A stretch of 64,000 nt of DNA, from contig CAJFCV020000002.1 in NCBI GenBank assembly GCA_904066235.2, positions 496,001-560,000 on the forward strand. The letters run 5' to 3'. This DNA comes from Bursaphelenchus xylophilus. Lineage: Eukaryota; Nematoda; Chromadorea; Rhabditida; Aphelenchoididae. The position numbers and the translations under genes are program-made. Under the pieces are notes generated by a model. The model searched no databases, had not been told where the DNA came from, and worked only from the letters and a program-made list of their open reading frames with translations. This document shows positions 10,978 through 22,890 of this stretch, in pieces (the first letter of the stretch is position 1; the number at the start of each line of letters is the position of its first letter).

Positions 10978-12235
10978 ATGACCGACGAGGACAGCGGCGA
11001 GCTTTGCCCCGGCAAATTCGCCTGGGAATGTAAGGACACAAACTGTTGCAACAGCTACCACATCCGAGTGTTGATGCTGTTCTTTTCAATTGGCGTTCTG
11101 TTCGTGGCGCTGGCCGTTTTCGGAGTGTGGATGGCATTTGACTTACGGCCGTCGAGATAGTGAGTTTTCCTGGGCTTGTGGGGCGTTTGTTTATCGGTGC
11201 AAAAAGACAGGAAACTTTACGAATAATAGCCGACGGATTTGTGTAAACAAATTTTCTTTGTTAGCCAGGAAATTGTCTTTTTAGAAAGAAATTTATAAAG
11301 TTTTTCTGTCTACAGTGGAGACCTGATCTAATGGCAAAAAACGTACCATTTTGCATCTGGGAAGTATCAAAAATGTGGCAAAATGCCTCTCCAACTAAAA
11401 AAACCTCGTTTTGAAGGGTTCCTCAAAAAAAGTGGGCGCTTTTGAAATCTGAGTTTTTTTAAGAGGGAGGTATTTTGCCACATTCTTTATACTTCCTGGA
11501 TACAAAATGATACGTTTTTTGCCAATTTTGCATCACTCAAAAAGGAGGTTTTGTGCACGGTGCAGCTCAAGACGAGTATTCTACGCATATTTGAGAAAAA
11601 GTAGTCGTCAAAAAATAGGCTTATTTTTTGTAGAAAAATTGTGTGCATAACTTATAATGGCGCCCTATAATTTCAATCCAAATAAATCGAAAAAAAATTA
11701 ATTTTTGCCCACTTTTGCTCTTATTGTTAGGACCCCAAAATTTTGTACTAAACTTGTGGAGAATTTAGAAGCTTCCGTAATTCGACGAAATTTGGTGACG
11801 TTTCTTCATTTTTCATGTCCTCAGGTCGACAAAAATCATCAGATATCTCGGGCGTGCCGGCAAAGGGTCACCCGAAAATTTTCAGAGATTTTTTTTAGCC
11901 CATATAGGACATGCATACCAAGTTTTAAGAAAATCGAAGCACTATGCCTTAGGCATTCTTCTAATTTTTTATAACAAGCCATTTTTGCGACCTTTGATTT
12001 TTACTCCAAACGCTGTCATATAACCCTTCTAGTCGCTTTGTAGGATCTTTCTTTATTCTTTTTTGCGTTATTCTCCAACATAAATAAGTAAAAATACATT
12101 TCCAGTCAACCCCGAAAAGAGCCGGTGAAGGATAAGCGAGCGTTGTCGGAAGTGGAGATCAAAAGCTTCGAGGAGACGAGATACCTTCGCCGAATGTCCG
12201 AACTCAACCCCAATGCCAAACGAGAATACGTCTAG
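10978..12235 (+). CDS. Small single-pass membrane protein, unknown function
   Basis: Two exons, 10978-11159 and 12106-12235, join through a split TAT codon (TA|T) to give 103 residues. The donor is ATA|GTGAGT and the acceptor is TTTCCAG. Residues 1-28 are acidic and Cys-containing (CPGKF, CKDTNCC). One hydrophobic helix (about 30-52, VLMLFFSIGVLFVALAVFGV) is followed by a charged tail ending NAKREYV. CCAG lies just before the ATG, which could be a trans-splice or cis-splice acceptor for a 5' leader. The 946-bp intron holds a family A copy. AATAAA is at about 12377. I do not recognise a family; the fixed phase, charged tail and polyadenylation signal support a real gene. Confidence 0.72.
11311..11527. 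repeat. Family A MITE in membrane-protein intron
   Basis: Left end intact (TA-CAGTGGAGACCTGATC). The right end breaks off after GATACGTTTTTTGCCA. Confidence 0.8.
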
Positions 12236-12386
12236 ATGTAAATTGCCGACTAGGATTGCCGTAATTTATCCTATACATAGTCTAATATGTAATTTTTGTC
12301 TCTAAAATAATATTATATATAGTTCTTCGTTTTTGCATCTGTAATTGCTGTTATACCACACACACTGCTGTTTACAAATAAAATAA

Positions 12387-12749
12387 TACAGTGGGGAACC
12401 TGATCCATTGGCGAAAAACGTACCATTTTGCATCCGGGAAGTATAAAAAAATGTGGCAAAATACCTCCTTTTCCAATTGAAAAAACTTCGATTTCAAAAG
12501 CGCGCCCACTCTTTTTGTTAGGGAAAGTCCTTCAAAACGAAGTTTTTTCACTTGGAGAGGGAAGAATTTTGGGGAAGTCTCAAAAATGTGGCAAAATACC
12601 TCCCACAATAAAAAACTCCTTTTTCTTACAAAAGTAGCACTTTTGAAATTGGAGTTTTTTCACTTGGAGAGGGAGGCATTTTGCCACATTTTTGATACTT
12701 CCCGGATGCAAAATGGTACGTTTTTTGACACTGGATCAGGTCCACTGTA
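12387..12749. repeat. Family A MITE with internal duplication
   Basis: Flanked by TA (TA-CAGTGGGG...TCCACTG-TA). The region from GGGGAAG-TCTCAAAAATG to CCTCCC repeats the left arm, giving an arm-arm-arm arrangement like the copy at 1622-1946. It starts about 10 bp after the AATAAA of the preceding gene. Confidence 0.8.
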
Positions 12750-13101
12750 AAAAATTTCAATTTCCGAGCTTATACTTGCCATCACTTCCCAAAATGAATA
12801 GAATTTATTCAAATTCAAACAAAACTACCGCGAAAAAACAAATATACGGTGGGATACGCGGAAGATATTTACAGTGAGCAAAGCCGCCACTGCAATGAGG
12901 CGCTTATGGCAATGATATAACCTGATTTTCGGATTAAGACAAAATATAAAAAATGTGAAAAAAATTGTAAAATTTAAAAATTCGATGAGGCAAAGTTAAA
13001 GGGTAACACCGGATGATGAGAGGAGATGGGATCGTTATTAGTGTGGGCAATAAATAATATGCAAAAAAATATTGAATAAGACAAGTCTTGGCTGGAAAAA
13101 T
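12750..13101. other. Intergenic between two family A copies
   Basis: AT-rich. Its last 80 bp (GATCGTTATTAGTGTGGGCA to the family A start) is repeated in inverse at 21289-21365, also beside a family A copy. Confidence 0.5.
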
Positions 13102-13345
13102 TACAGTGGTGGACCTGATCCAGTGGCAAAAAACGGACCATTTTGGATCCGGGAAGTATCAAAAATGTGGCAAAATGCTTCCCTCTCCAAGTGAAAAAAC
13201 TTCGTTTTAAAGGGCTCCTCACAAAAAGAGCTGGTGCGCTTTTGAAATCGGAGTTTTTTCACTTGGAGATGGAAGCATTTTGCCACATTTTTGATGCTTC
13301 CCGGATGCAAAATGGTACGTTTTTTGCCACAGGTCCCCCACTGTA
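13102..13345. repeat. Family A MITE downstream of UGT
   Basis: Textbook copy with both termini (TA-CAGTGGTGG, CCACTG-TA). The two arms are nearly perfect reverse complements. It ends about 70 bp from the stop of the minus-strand UGT. Confidence 0.9.
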
Positions 13346-13415
13346 GTAATAACATAAGCTCTTGAAAGTTAAAACTTTGAAAAGCGCTTCTAACGTAACT
13401 AAACAGCAGTCTGGA

Positions 13416-15905
13416 TTATTCTGCTTTCATTTTGAGCTGCTTACTCCACGAATAAATCTTATATGACGCTTTGACGACCTTATACATGAACCAAAAGATA
13501 AAAGAGACCACAAAACTCAGTGTTATTACTGCCACAAAGATTATGTCAAGGTTGTAATAGGTAACGAGGCTCAGTTTGCGGCCATGAGGCTGCAGTTCGT
13601 AGAGACTTCCGTTCCCTATCACCACCATATTAATCATGGAGGTGAGGCGTTCGATTGCAAGTTGGGGTCGGTTCTTCATGATGGCTTTGATTCTGGTGGC
13701 GTTATTTCGGAATCTGAAGAAACATAGGTTCAGAATTAAAGTATAACAGCTTTAAAACTCGTTAGAAAAAATTTTAAACTTAATTTTTTCAAAAGTCATC
13801 AAGATCAAGTGAAAATTCGAAAAAACGTCATTTTCCGAAAATTTCCGGTAAAAAATCGGACAATTTTGCATTCAAAATATCACTTATAGCTCATCAGTTC
13901 ATACAAACTACATATCAAGTTCAAAATCAAAAAGCATTATCATTCTTTTAATCTTTTTTTGACATCAGCTACTCATGAATAATATAATCCAAAATCTGAT
14001 ATAACAAAAAGAATTTCCACTAAAAATCCCCTCTATTCAGCCTCCAGACCCCTCAATTCTCACCGTTCTTCATGGATCACCGTCAACATCGCCTTTCTGA
14101 ACACCTCATGACCATTTTCCTTCATCACTTCCACCTTGTCCACCGTGGACCCCCAGCCGTTTCTCTCGGCCAATTTTCCATTCCGATGTTGGTCGATGTG
14201 CGACCCCATGACCAGAGTGGGTACTCCATAGTACGCTGACTCAATGATCGAGTTGTATCCGCCATGTGAGACGAATAATTTCGTTTTCGGGCTCTCCAAA
14301 ATTTTCGTCTGCGGAGCCCAATGAGTGAAGAAAATGTTCGAATTTTTCTTCGCCATACTCTTCGATTTTTCGTCGCCAGGGTCGATTTTGTAGATGAATT
14401 GAAACTGCGGCAACGATTCCATGGCCTTGATGATGTTCGCCGTGAAGGCTTCGGGCAAATATTTTGTTGTTGTGATTGATCCCAAAGAGAAATAAATGAT
14501 ATCTAAACACCAAATCAACCCTCAAATCTTCGCCTACCTTTAGCTCCAGGGCTTAGGAGCTCATCAAACTTTTCATTGACCTGATTTCCATTGCCATCCA
14601 GCAGTCCCATCGCTCCGATATACACCATGTTCGGCAAGGTGGGCCGAGGGAAATCGATAAATTCGTCGGCGTAAATTAGAGTCAATGGAGAGTCCGCGAC
14701 AATGTCATCAACATCCACATTGTATTTGGGTCTAAAAACAAGATTTAAAATAAAAAATGACGCAAAAAAAATTTATATTACACATGACAAAAATTGTGAA
14801 AAAAAGATGAAAATCTCTACAAAACAGTTTGAACTCACCCGAAATGGTCTTTAAAGGCTTTGTTCACCAATATTGACCCCTGACGCAACCCAAAATAACT
14901 TGAAATATATGCGATTATGTTATCCACCCGCTGATTGAAGGTCAATTTGTCACCAATCTGCATATAACTGAAGCTTGGAACGTAACTGACTGGCGTTGGA
15001 ACCCCAATCAACGATGCCGTATGCTCAAATAGTGGGCATCTAAATTTCAAAACCAAAAAATAAATATTAATTTAGGTACCTACGTGGACAAAAGAATATT
15101 CGTCCTGATCCCCGAAATGTAACTCATCGCTGTTCCGCAGTAATCCACATGTTCGTTAATTACCAAATCAAACTCGTTTTTCTTGATGTACTCATGTACC
15201 AAGCCGCTTTTCACGTGCTCTAAAAATTAGTTCAAAATTATATTGTTTTACACAAAAAATAAAAGAAATGAAAGCAAAAAACAACTCCACTTACTCACAC
15301 AATATTCGTGGAACTTCTTTTCGTATTGCACAATAAAGTCGTAATGTTTTACCGCATCAATGGGCTCAAATGAGGACTGGGTTATCTTCTTCATGTCTAC
15401 TATTGATAAATCGTCCATATTTTCGAGATTTATGATTTTTCTATTCGCTAATTTTGTGTAGTTCACATCTTGAGGTTTGACCATGTATTCGACATCAAGA
15501 ATTGTCTAAAATCGGTGAAAAATTATAGTGTTCCGGATAGTTTATACTTCATCCAAAAAACGCTATTTTTATGTCAAATGTTTCGAATCAAAGATCGAAA
15601 AGAAAATAACACTTGTTCTTTTATAACATTCTCTTCTTTCAAAAGGCTGCCGCACTTTTCTAACATAAAATTCATCTTATACTTCAAAGGTACCTAAAAT
15701 AAGAAAAAGTAAAAAAAACCCAACTCACCACGTTATGCCCATCTCTCGCAAGGGCGTCAGCTATCCGCGAATTCATTTGCATGTGGCTCTTGCTGATTGT
15801 GGGACTGTAGACGAGGATTTTTGCCGCCTCTCCGACCTTTATCATGGATAATATAAAAACGATCACTCTGCATGTTGAAAAGCGCAGTAAATGCGCGAAT
15901 ATCAT
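13416..15905 (-). CDS. UDP-glycosyltransferase (UGT), complete
   Basis: Seven exons on the minus strand: 15729-15905, 15299-15505, 15084-15217, 14839-15039, 14538-14731, 14064-14502, 13416-13713; all phases agree and the product is 549 residues, normal for the family. It has a signal peptide of about 27 residues, then AKILVYSP with SKSHMQ, where the His is at the position of the UGT catalytic base. The C-terminal half has FSLGSIT, HWAPQTKIL and the donor-binding signature VSHGGYNS, ES, GVPTLV and HIDQH (about residues 384-410). A membrane helix (around 503-525) and a basic tail ending KMKAE, a KxKxx ER-retrieval motif, follow. It is predicted to be an ER-lumenal enzyme conjugating xenobiotics or endogenous lipophiles with a sugar from a UDP donor. 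Introns are short and none carries a family A or B element, unlike most genes here. A non-standard junction is the exon 3 acceptor, which must use the second of two nearby AGs (TTTAGAG|CAC) to stay in frame. Confidence 0.92.
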
Positions 15906-17790
15906 GGGACCACTATGTGTGAGAGGTATTCCGAGGATAAAACGAGGGTTAGAGCGAGATTTAGACGATCTTCGTCGAGTTCCAACAAATTTTTGAGTCC
16001 TTCAACAAATCCGATCTTCTGGAAGGTTTAAAACTGAAAAAATGGTGCGAAATGAAGTCGTCACGCGGAAATAAAACAAACACGGACAGAACGGGCTATA
16101 ATAGTGCACTCGAAATACTCGAAATAATTAGGCCAGAACGCGAAAACCGGCGAAAAAACGAATTTTTTGCCGGATTTCGAAAAAAATGCGGTTACAAAGG
16201 CAAAAAATCGCGGCGCACAGTGCATTTTTCTCCTTTTTTTGCACAGTGCACGGTGCAAAGGGTCAAATGCACAGTGCGGAGAATTTGCGACGAAAAGTCT
16301 ACGCACTTTCTGGAACGGTTAGGCCGCGGCAAAAAGTCTTTGGAATTTTCTGCAACCCCCAAATCCCGTCACACGTTGATTTGTCGCTGCGAAAAATGGG
16401 AATCGCGCGCGACAAACAGGCAAAAACAACAAAATTGCACTGTGCAAAAGCGCTTTTCGGGCCGGATGCACGGTGCAAAATGATTTTTCGGGTTCGTGCA
16501 CAGTGCAGAGTCGCGGAAAATTCCAAGGACCTTTTGCTGCGACGTATGGGAGAACGAAGAGTGCAAATTATTGCAGGGAAAAGAGCAAACAAGAGAGAAG
16601 AAGTCGAAAATAACACGGCCGAACGCTAAAACAATGTCGTTTTTTGTTCGGATCGGCCGAAAAAAAATTTCGAAACTATTTCTGGCCGGATTAATCGCTT
16701 TTTATCAGGTGGCCAGCTGCACTTATCCATTCTCATCCTCGAACGTGTTTTTTTGGAAGAAGAATGGAGCAAAAAATTAATGAAAAGAATGGGTGCAAAG
16801 GGTGCACATGGATCCAAAACAAGCTCCCTCAGATGCATCTAATCTCTTTTTTTGAGTGTCGTCTGACGTCATTACGGAGTCAATAGAGGATCTTGAAGAA
16901 CAAAAAATTTTATTTTGGGAGAGAATTTTTTTTGCAGATTGCAGAATTTTGAGAATGCAAAAATTTGAATTTTTTGAAAAAAATTCGTCTGAAAAACGTA
17001 AAAAATTCACATATGTATATAAAATTTTGTGATAAATGCAGTGTCATCCAAATCGGCAAATCATTTTTTTTAATTCTGCATAACGCGGTTTTATAATTTC
17101 GAGAAATCTCCAAAAAATCGGTCATTATGACACAAAAATTGGGTAAAATGTATATCTTGATCGAGCCCCATTTTTGCCTCATATTATAACTTGAAATACA
17201 GTAAGCTACAAGCAAAATTTTAGTCATCAAAAATCCAATCCTTCAAAAAATTTTCCAAAAAAAAATAAATCCGTTAGAAACTGAAGGGTTTCTTCTTTAA
17301 ATTACAGAGTACAACGGAACCAAAACCCGCTTCCGTTCAGCGGCAAAGCACATGCAACGAGAGGGGCCGTACCCTTTCCTCGGCTTCTAGTGCTCAAATC
17401 TTGTCGGGTCCAAGCGAACCCGCCCAAGAGTACATGTTTGCGTAATTACATTCAATGTGTTCTCCGAACCCGCCCGGAAGAATGAGAAGCAAACATTTCC
17501 CACAACAAACGTGCGATTAATAGCGTGTCGAATCGGATGGCACGTGAGCTTTGAAACAAGCCCTACAATCTCGAGTGTAACATCCGAAACCATTGAATTT
17601 TAATATTTTGGAATTTTCTTTAGAGAGGGGATATTAGAACGCAAAGTGCTGTTTTTGATGGAACTTTGGATAATTGAAAAAAATAAAAATAATAAAAAAA
17701 AAATAAAAAAAGTTATATGTCATCGTGACTTGTGAAATATTGGGTTTAAAATAGAACATACGATAAATCTTAATCTAATTTTTCTGCACG
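15906..17790. other. Intergenic upstream of UGT, GCAC-N-GTGC palindrome cluster
   Basis: 16050-16650 is richer in C+G than its surroundings and has overlapping open frames on both strands. It contains six GCACxGTGC palindromes. No protein family is recognisable. 16800-17790 is AT-rich without features I can support, apart from poly-A runs near 17690. Confidence 0.5.
16217..16510. repeat. Cluster of GCACAGTGC-type palindromes
   Basis: GCACAGTGC or a one-base variant occurs at about 16217, 16240, 16268, 16437 (GCACTGTGC), 16467 (GCACGGTGC) and 16497, several followed by AAAAG or TTTTTC. They may be subterminal motifs of a transposon or regulatory sites. Confidence 0.55.
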
Positions 17791-17903
17791 GAAATAGCCG
17801 AGTTATGACAAAAAACACTTTTTTTCTCTGCCCGTCGTGCTGAAAATCCTGGCTGCCTTACAAAATCTAAAATTTTCAAAAATTGAAATGTGCCATGATC
17901 TCA

Positions 17904-18352
17904 CAGGGGACGTACTCCAAGTGCGACGCTCAGATTTTGATGAAACTTGGCACAAATTTAGAATAATTTTTTCTAAGGTATGTAAGAGAATCCTAGCTCG
18001 CCCTTTGCAGAAACAATCGAGATTTTTAGATCGAAAGTCGGCAAAAATTTTGGACTTTTTGCCGAATTTCGGCACGAAAAATTCCATGCCTATTTCTACC
18101 GTAAAGGATAATGTTTCTACAAAAAATCAAATTTTTCCGCACGAAACTGCCAAAGTTATGGCCAAAAAGATGTTTTCTCTCTGACCGCTCTCCAAGTTTA
18201 GCGTTCTCTCTCGGCGGCAAAAATCGTTCGATATCTCGGCGGCGCCCGCAAAGCGCGAGCTAAAACTTTCAGGAATTGATATTTAGTTCATGACCGACGT
18301 GTGTGCAAAATTTAAAGAAAATCTGAGCGTCGCACTTGGAGTACTTCCCCTG
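17904..18352 (+). repeat. Family B MITE with TCA duplication in CTCAG
   Basis: Full length, CAGGGGACGTACTCC to GAGTACTTCCCCTG. Flanks are CTCA and TCAG, i.e. TCA duplicated within a CTNAG site, the Tc4/Tc5 target preference. Confidence 0.92.
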
Positions 18353-18359
18353 TCAGCAA

Positions 18360-19274
18360 AAAATTAAATCCAAAAACACATGTTTCATCGTATTTGGAAC
18401 GCTTTTCTTGTAAGTTTTTCAAGTTCTAGCCCATGCACATCAAACTGGGGAGTCCGGTGACCGGAATAGACCCTTCGCTATCGGTTTTTTACACTTTGTC
18501 TTGATTTCGCAGAGAAAGAGAGAAAAAAGACACGCAAAAACGTACTCTCTCGCCCCCAAAAATTCCCCATTTCTTCCGCGACAAAACGTTTTTTCGCGTC
18601 TTTTCTTGGGAAATGGCCAATTCATTCACTGGACTGTTTTGGCTTATCTCAGTTTGACGTGCCATGCTCCGAAAGAAGTTTTCCAGGGTAATCTCCCAAG
18701 GATTAACCGAAAACAAAAAGAAGAGTTATTCATTCTGTTTTTTGCTATAATGCCTGAGGAGAATGCTCTTGGGAGGCAACCTTTACACAAATGAATTTTC
18801 TATAAAACTTGTGGCACGTAGCCTTTGCGTTAGCCTTTTGTCACAGTGAGAAGATGGTGATGTTTGATCGAAAAGACGGCGGTATGTTGTCACGAAATTT
18901 TCGGAGATTGCAAAAAAAATATTTTGATTAGAATTGAATTTGTTTTCACGATAATATTTGGAGGAAAAATTAGAGCCAACCATAAACAACCACTTAGCCA
19001 TGAGGAAGTAATATGACCCTGTATTCGGCTACTTGAAAATAAAATAATGTGTGGTATGTGGCTGAGAAAATTGTAGAATTTCGAGGATTATCCCCATGTA
19101 CTTTTAACTAAAATTATATTTATTTTATCGGTTTAATCCGTCGAGTTAGGAAGGTTTCACGTCTAAAGTAAATCCTAGGCGCAGACCTACCGTAGGCCGC
19201 CTACAGTAGAGAGATATGTAAATGTAAAAAGAAATATGGCAAGATCTTGTTTAAACTCACGTTTTATCGACAGA
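18360..19274. other. Intergenic, nothing recognised
   Basis: Short open frames on both strands near 18440-18790 lack family resemblance. 19140-19210 is locally GC-richer. No repeat ends were seen. Confidence 0.4.
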
Positions 19275-19275
19275 T

Positions 19276-19352
19276 ATGTACAACGAGAACTTATGGAAGT
19301 CTCGGAGAGCTGCTCAGACAGAAAAACGTTCGTTTAGCCAGACTTTTGGCTT
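19276..19352 (+). other. Exon-like open segment next to a family B copy
   Basis: After a CGACAG acceptor-like site the frame reads with TYGSLGELLRQKNVRLARL, a composition reminiscent of a kinase-domain exon. It runs into AAG|GTAAGC, but that apparent donor belongs to the left end of the adjoining family B element. No partner exon was found. This may be a relict exon or chance. Confidence 0.25.
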
Positions 19353-19803
19353 ACAAGGTAAGCACTCAAAGTACAACGCTCAGATTTTGATGAAACTTGG
19401 CACAAATTTAGAATAATTTTTTTAAAAAATATATGCGAGAATCTTAGCTTGCGCTTTGCAAAAACAACCGAGATTTTTAGGTCGAAAGTTGGCGAAAATT
19501 TGAGATTTTTTTTCGAATTTTGGCACAAAAAGTTTCATGCCTATTTCTACCATAGAGGGCAATGTTTCCACAAAAAATGATTTTTTTCCGCACGAAACTA
19601 GCAAAGTTATGGCCAAAAAGTGTTTTTCTCTCTGACCGCTCTCCGCATTTAGCGTGCTCTCTCGGCCGCAAAGATCGTTGAATATTTCGGCTTGGTCTTC
19701 AAAGCGCGAGCTAAAACTTTGAGGAATTGATATTTAGTCTACGCCCGAAGTGTGTGCAAAATCTAAAGAAAATCTGAGCATCGCACTTGGGGTACTTCCC
19801 TAG
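19353..19803 (+). repeat. Family B MITE
   Basis: Nearly full-length copy. The left end is mutated (ACAAGGTAAGCACTCAAAG) and the right end is truncated by a few bases (GGTACTTCCC then TAGTTA). Confidence 0.85.
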
Positions 19804-19809
19804 TTAAAA

Positions 19810-21036
19810 ATCAATTTTCTTTCGACAAAGCGCTGGCTAACAATCTCGCATGCGACTTGAAAAATCTTAATCAAAATTTGGACTCAGCTTCATCAAGATC
19901 TACGCATTCGAACACGACCACACTCCGAAGAACAGATCTTTGGATTGAATTCGAAAAAAGGGCTGCGATTCGAAATCCCGGGGTTTACGTAGAACCTGAG
20001 TCTTCGAACTTTTAATTACGCCTACCGTAGTCCACCGCCGCGCAACAAATGGAACAAGGTCACACTCACTCACCATTGCTCTCCTCAACTCTTACGCAAC
20101 GGCTGCAAACCGGCAACGTTTCTGACCGCAAACACTTCGCGGAGCACTCCCTTTAAGCGCGGTGACTTTGTTTCCGATTCGGTATTTTCGGCCTCTCTTC
20201 CTCGCCCGTGATAAGAGCGCGTTGCAAGAATGGAAATGTTCGAGGAATTTGCGAATTAAGAAGTTCAACCGGACCAAGACCTGCTCAGCGGACTGTTGCG
20301 TAGAGGGCCGGCAAACAAACTGATAGAAAGACTTGTTCCCGCTGATCTGTGCTCCGCTGGGAAAAGGGCATGATTGCAAGAAAACGTACCTCAGGAAGAG
20401 GCTGTGACCTGGAGGAACTGCTGAGTAAACAATGCTAAACTACAAAACCGCTTGAGAGGCGAACTTTTTGAGACTTAGAAGCGAATAGTCAAGGCATGTA
20501 TTTCGATGAAATTTGGAGAGTGCGTTTTGTCTGGATGGACTTTTAAAAATTAGAAGTTTTTATAGCTTTTGTTCTGCAAATTCCTCGTGTTTTGTGATCA
20601 AAAGAGCGCGAGAAACCGTGATTTTTTGCCATTTTTGGTTTGAAAATTTTATGAAGTAAAGTACCATAAGTTACTATACAAAAAATCGTACTTTTAAAAA
20701 TTACTTTCAGTCACTTTTCTGTCTCTCCTCATTTTATGTAATCCCTCGCAAACAAAAATTTAATTATTCGCATCAAATCAACTACATTTGAAAATCCCTT
20801 TTACGTCTTGGTAGACGAAATGTCACATTTTTTTGCCTTATAATTAAGCCTTTAAAACAGAGTAAAAGTAATTGTAAAGCTGTTGAGGATGTATTTTACA
20901 ATCTACTTTATTATCTTGAACTATTACCAGTTCCATTTGACAAAGAGGGAGAGTAAAAATTCTGTGACACTTCGTCGTCCCAAATGAAATTTTTGAGTTA
21001 GATAATGAAAAAGGGGAGTGTCCGGGAGATAAAACA
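19810..21036. other. Intergenic with GC-richer patch
   Basis: 20030-20400 is more GC-rich than the surroundings and has a 95-codon minus-strand frame without recognisable motifs; it could be a promoter or unannotated 5' exon. The rest is AT-rich without features. Confidence 0.4.
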
Positions 21037-21038
21037 CT

Positions 21039-21288
21039 TACAGTGAGGGACCTGATCTAGTGGCAAAAAACGTATGATTTTGCATCCGGGAAGTATCAAA
21101 AATGTGGCAAAATGCCTCCCTCTCCAAGTGAAAAAACTCTAATGAATGGCGTTCTCCCACAAAAAGAGTTGGTGCGCTTTTGAAATCGGAGTTTTTTCAC
21201 TTGAAGTGGAGGTATTTTGTTGCATTTTTGATACTTCCCGGACGCAAAGTGGCACATTTTTGGCTAATGGATCTTCTCCGCCACTGTA
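21039..21288. repeat. Family A MITE
   Basis: TA-CAGTGAGGG at left and CGCCACTG-TA at right. The right arm is eroded (GGCACATTTTTGGCTAATGG). Confidence 0.8.
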
Positions 21289-21370
21289 ATTTTTCAAGCC
21301 AAGACTTGTCTTGTTCAATACTTTTTTTGCATATTATTTATTGCCTACGCTAATAACGATCCGCCACTGT
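21289..21370 (-). repeat. Flank shared with 13028-13101
   Basis: About 80 bp (TTTTTCAAGCCAAGACTTGT and GCATATTATTTATTGCC then AATAACGATCC) is the reverse complement of the sequence preceding the family A copy at 13102. The family A end and its flank were therefore copied together. Confidence 0.6.
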
Positions 21371-22104
21371 ATCTGTGCGTCTCCTCTCTTGCATTTCTTC
21401 CGTAAATTTCCCGGAAGAGTTCTCAAATTGAACTTCCTCCACGGCGAACTTTACAGCGCTTCCAACCTCCTCAGACTCCGCAAAGATCGGAAGTCTTGCG
21501 GCGGTCCCTTGAAGGCATTGTTGGGGGAGTTTAAGAGAACGAAAGATTACTCAGCACGTGCACTTTAACAGCCGAACGGATCCGCATTCAAAATGGTTTT
21601 TGTTGCCCGGACCCGATGATTCCTACGTTCTTTTGATCTTCCACCATGAGAAGACAAATGCCCCAATGGGCTTCATTTCATTATTTCCGTGGTTAAAACG
21701 GAATACGGAAAGGAAAAATGGCGATTTTTGGTCTAATTGAACCGTTGGTTCTGATATATTTAGCAAAGAAACATGGTCGATTGTTGTCTGAACAATAATC
21801 GATTACTTTAAAAGATTGCGTGGAAGCACAAGTTTAAGGCGATTAATTTTTGTAAGATCGTGAATGAAAAGAGAATCGAGCATGCCTTTGCAACTTCACG
21901 CAAAAGAAACTGTACAAGGTCGTTGATGAAAGAAAGAATAAGTAAGTTCAGAGATTTTGTGCTTCTTATAGTTACTATATATGTATATAAAATAAAGTTT
22001 AAACCAGAAATCGACAAAATAGAGAGCGGTGAAGCCAAGTACTTCTACAGAGAGTTGTCTTTTGGAAAAGTTTTTGGACAAAATCAATTATGAACGAGTT
22101 TTTA
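21371..22104. other. Intergenic, nothing supported
   Basis: Open frames at 21311-21740 and 21860-22093 show no family signature. Confidence 0.4.
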
Positions 22105-22408
22105 CCAAATCAAAAGCTTTGTTTTGAGCAAAAGTAAACCCTGGTATCTTGACAAGCCTTACAATATCAAATTTGATTAATATTATACTGCACCTTAATT
22201 AGTAGTTCCAATATAAAAAGGGCCATTTGCGTGGTGTTCTGAGAAAAGTTCTGACGATCTTTTCACCCTTACAAACCAAAATTAGCCAGCTAATTTTTAG
22301 ATATTCTGAATCAGAAAAGTTTTGCGATTTTTGTGATATATTTTTAGTATATATGTCTGGACTTGTAACTCCATACCCCAATAGAAGTATTCTCCTTGAA
22401 AAAAAGGA
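22105..22408 (+). repeat. Family O dispersed repeat, copy 1
   Basis: About 300 bp, from ACCAAATCAAAAGCTTTGTT through CTTGACAAGCCTTACAATAT to CTTGTAACTCCATAC. It is shared with 25085-25390 and, inverted, 24574-25080. Confidence 0.7.
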
Positions 22409-22564
22409 TTCCTAAAACCTCAAAGTAGCTTCTTTAAAAATTAAGGGAAGTTCAGACCATTCCCTTGGAAAAATTTTAAATTAATCCATGTGCGATGCTT
22501 AGACTTGAATAAAATCCGACACAAATTTACAAACAAGGTTCTCTATATTCAATACAAAACAAGA

Positions 22565-22727
22565 TATCAGTCTGTCGGAAAAATAACGGCGGATCGTCGC
22601 AGCAAAATGTCTCGCCTTGCCGCTATCGCGCACCAAATCCCAAGTCGCGGCTTGCAGTCGCAAAGCGATCATGAGCAAATCCGAGGCGCGACGATCCGCC
22701 GTTATTTTCTTGACAGACCGATATAAC
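22565..22727. repeat. Family C palindromic MITE
   Basis: TATCAGTCTGTCGGAAAAAT and its inverse (ATTTTCTTGACAGACCGATA) bound a 160-bp element. The subterminal AACGGCGGATCGTCGC block is also inverted. The centre includes CTTGCCGCTATCGCGC and CAAAGCGATCATGAG. Confidence 0.75.
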
Positions 22728-22805
22728 CTCCAACTCCATCCAAAAAACCGACCTGATAGGTACATCAAGAGCCGTTCTAAGCCTTCAACATTTTCATTTA
22801 ATTCA

Positions 22806-22890
22806 ACGTGGACAATGCCATATTTGGGCGTGGGTTGAAGACCTTTTACAGTAAGCCCCAAAAATAACCCTTGAAACCCCTTGAGATAAA
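22806..22890 (+). repeat. Family Q fragment
   Basis: AATGCCATATTTGGGCGTGG through AAAAATAACCCTTGAAACCC is shared with 30433-30520 in an acid phosphatase intron. Confidence 0.55.

Noticed and set aside
16052..16629. Overlapping frames of 143 and 147 codons plus minus-strand frames
   Set aside because: All frames are open because of composition; no domain, splice context or start was convincing.
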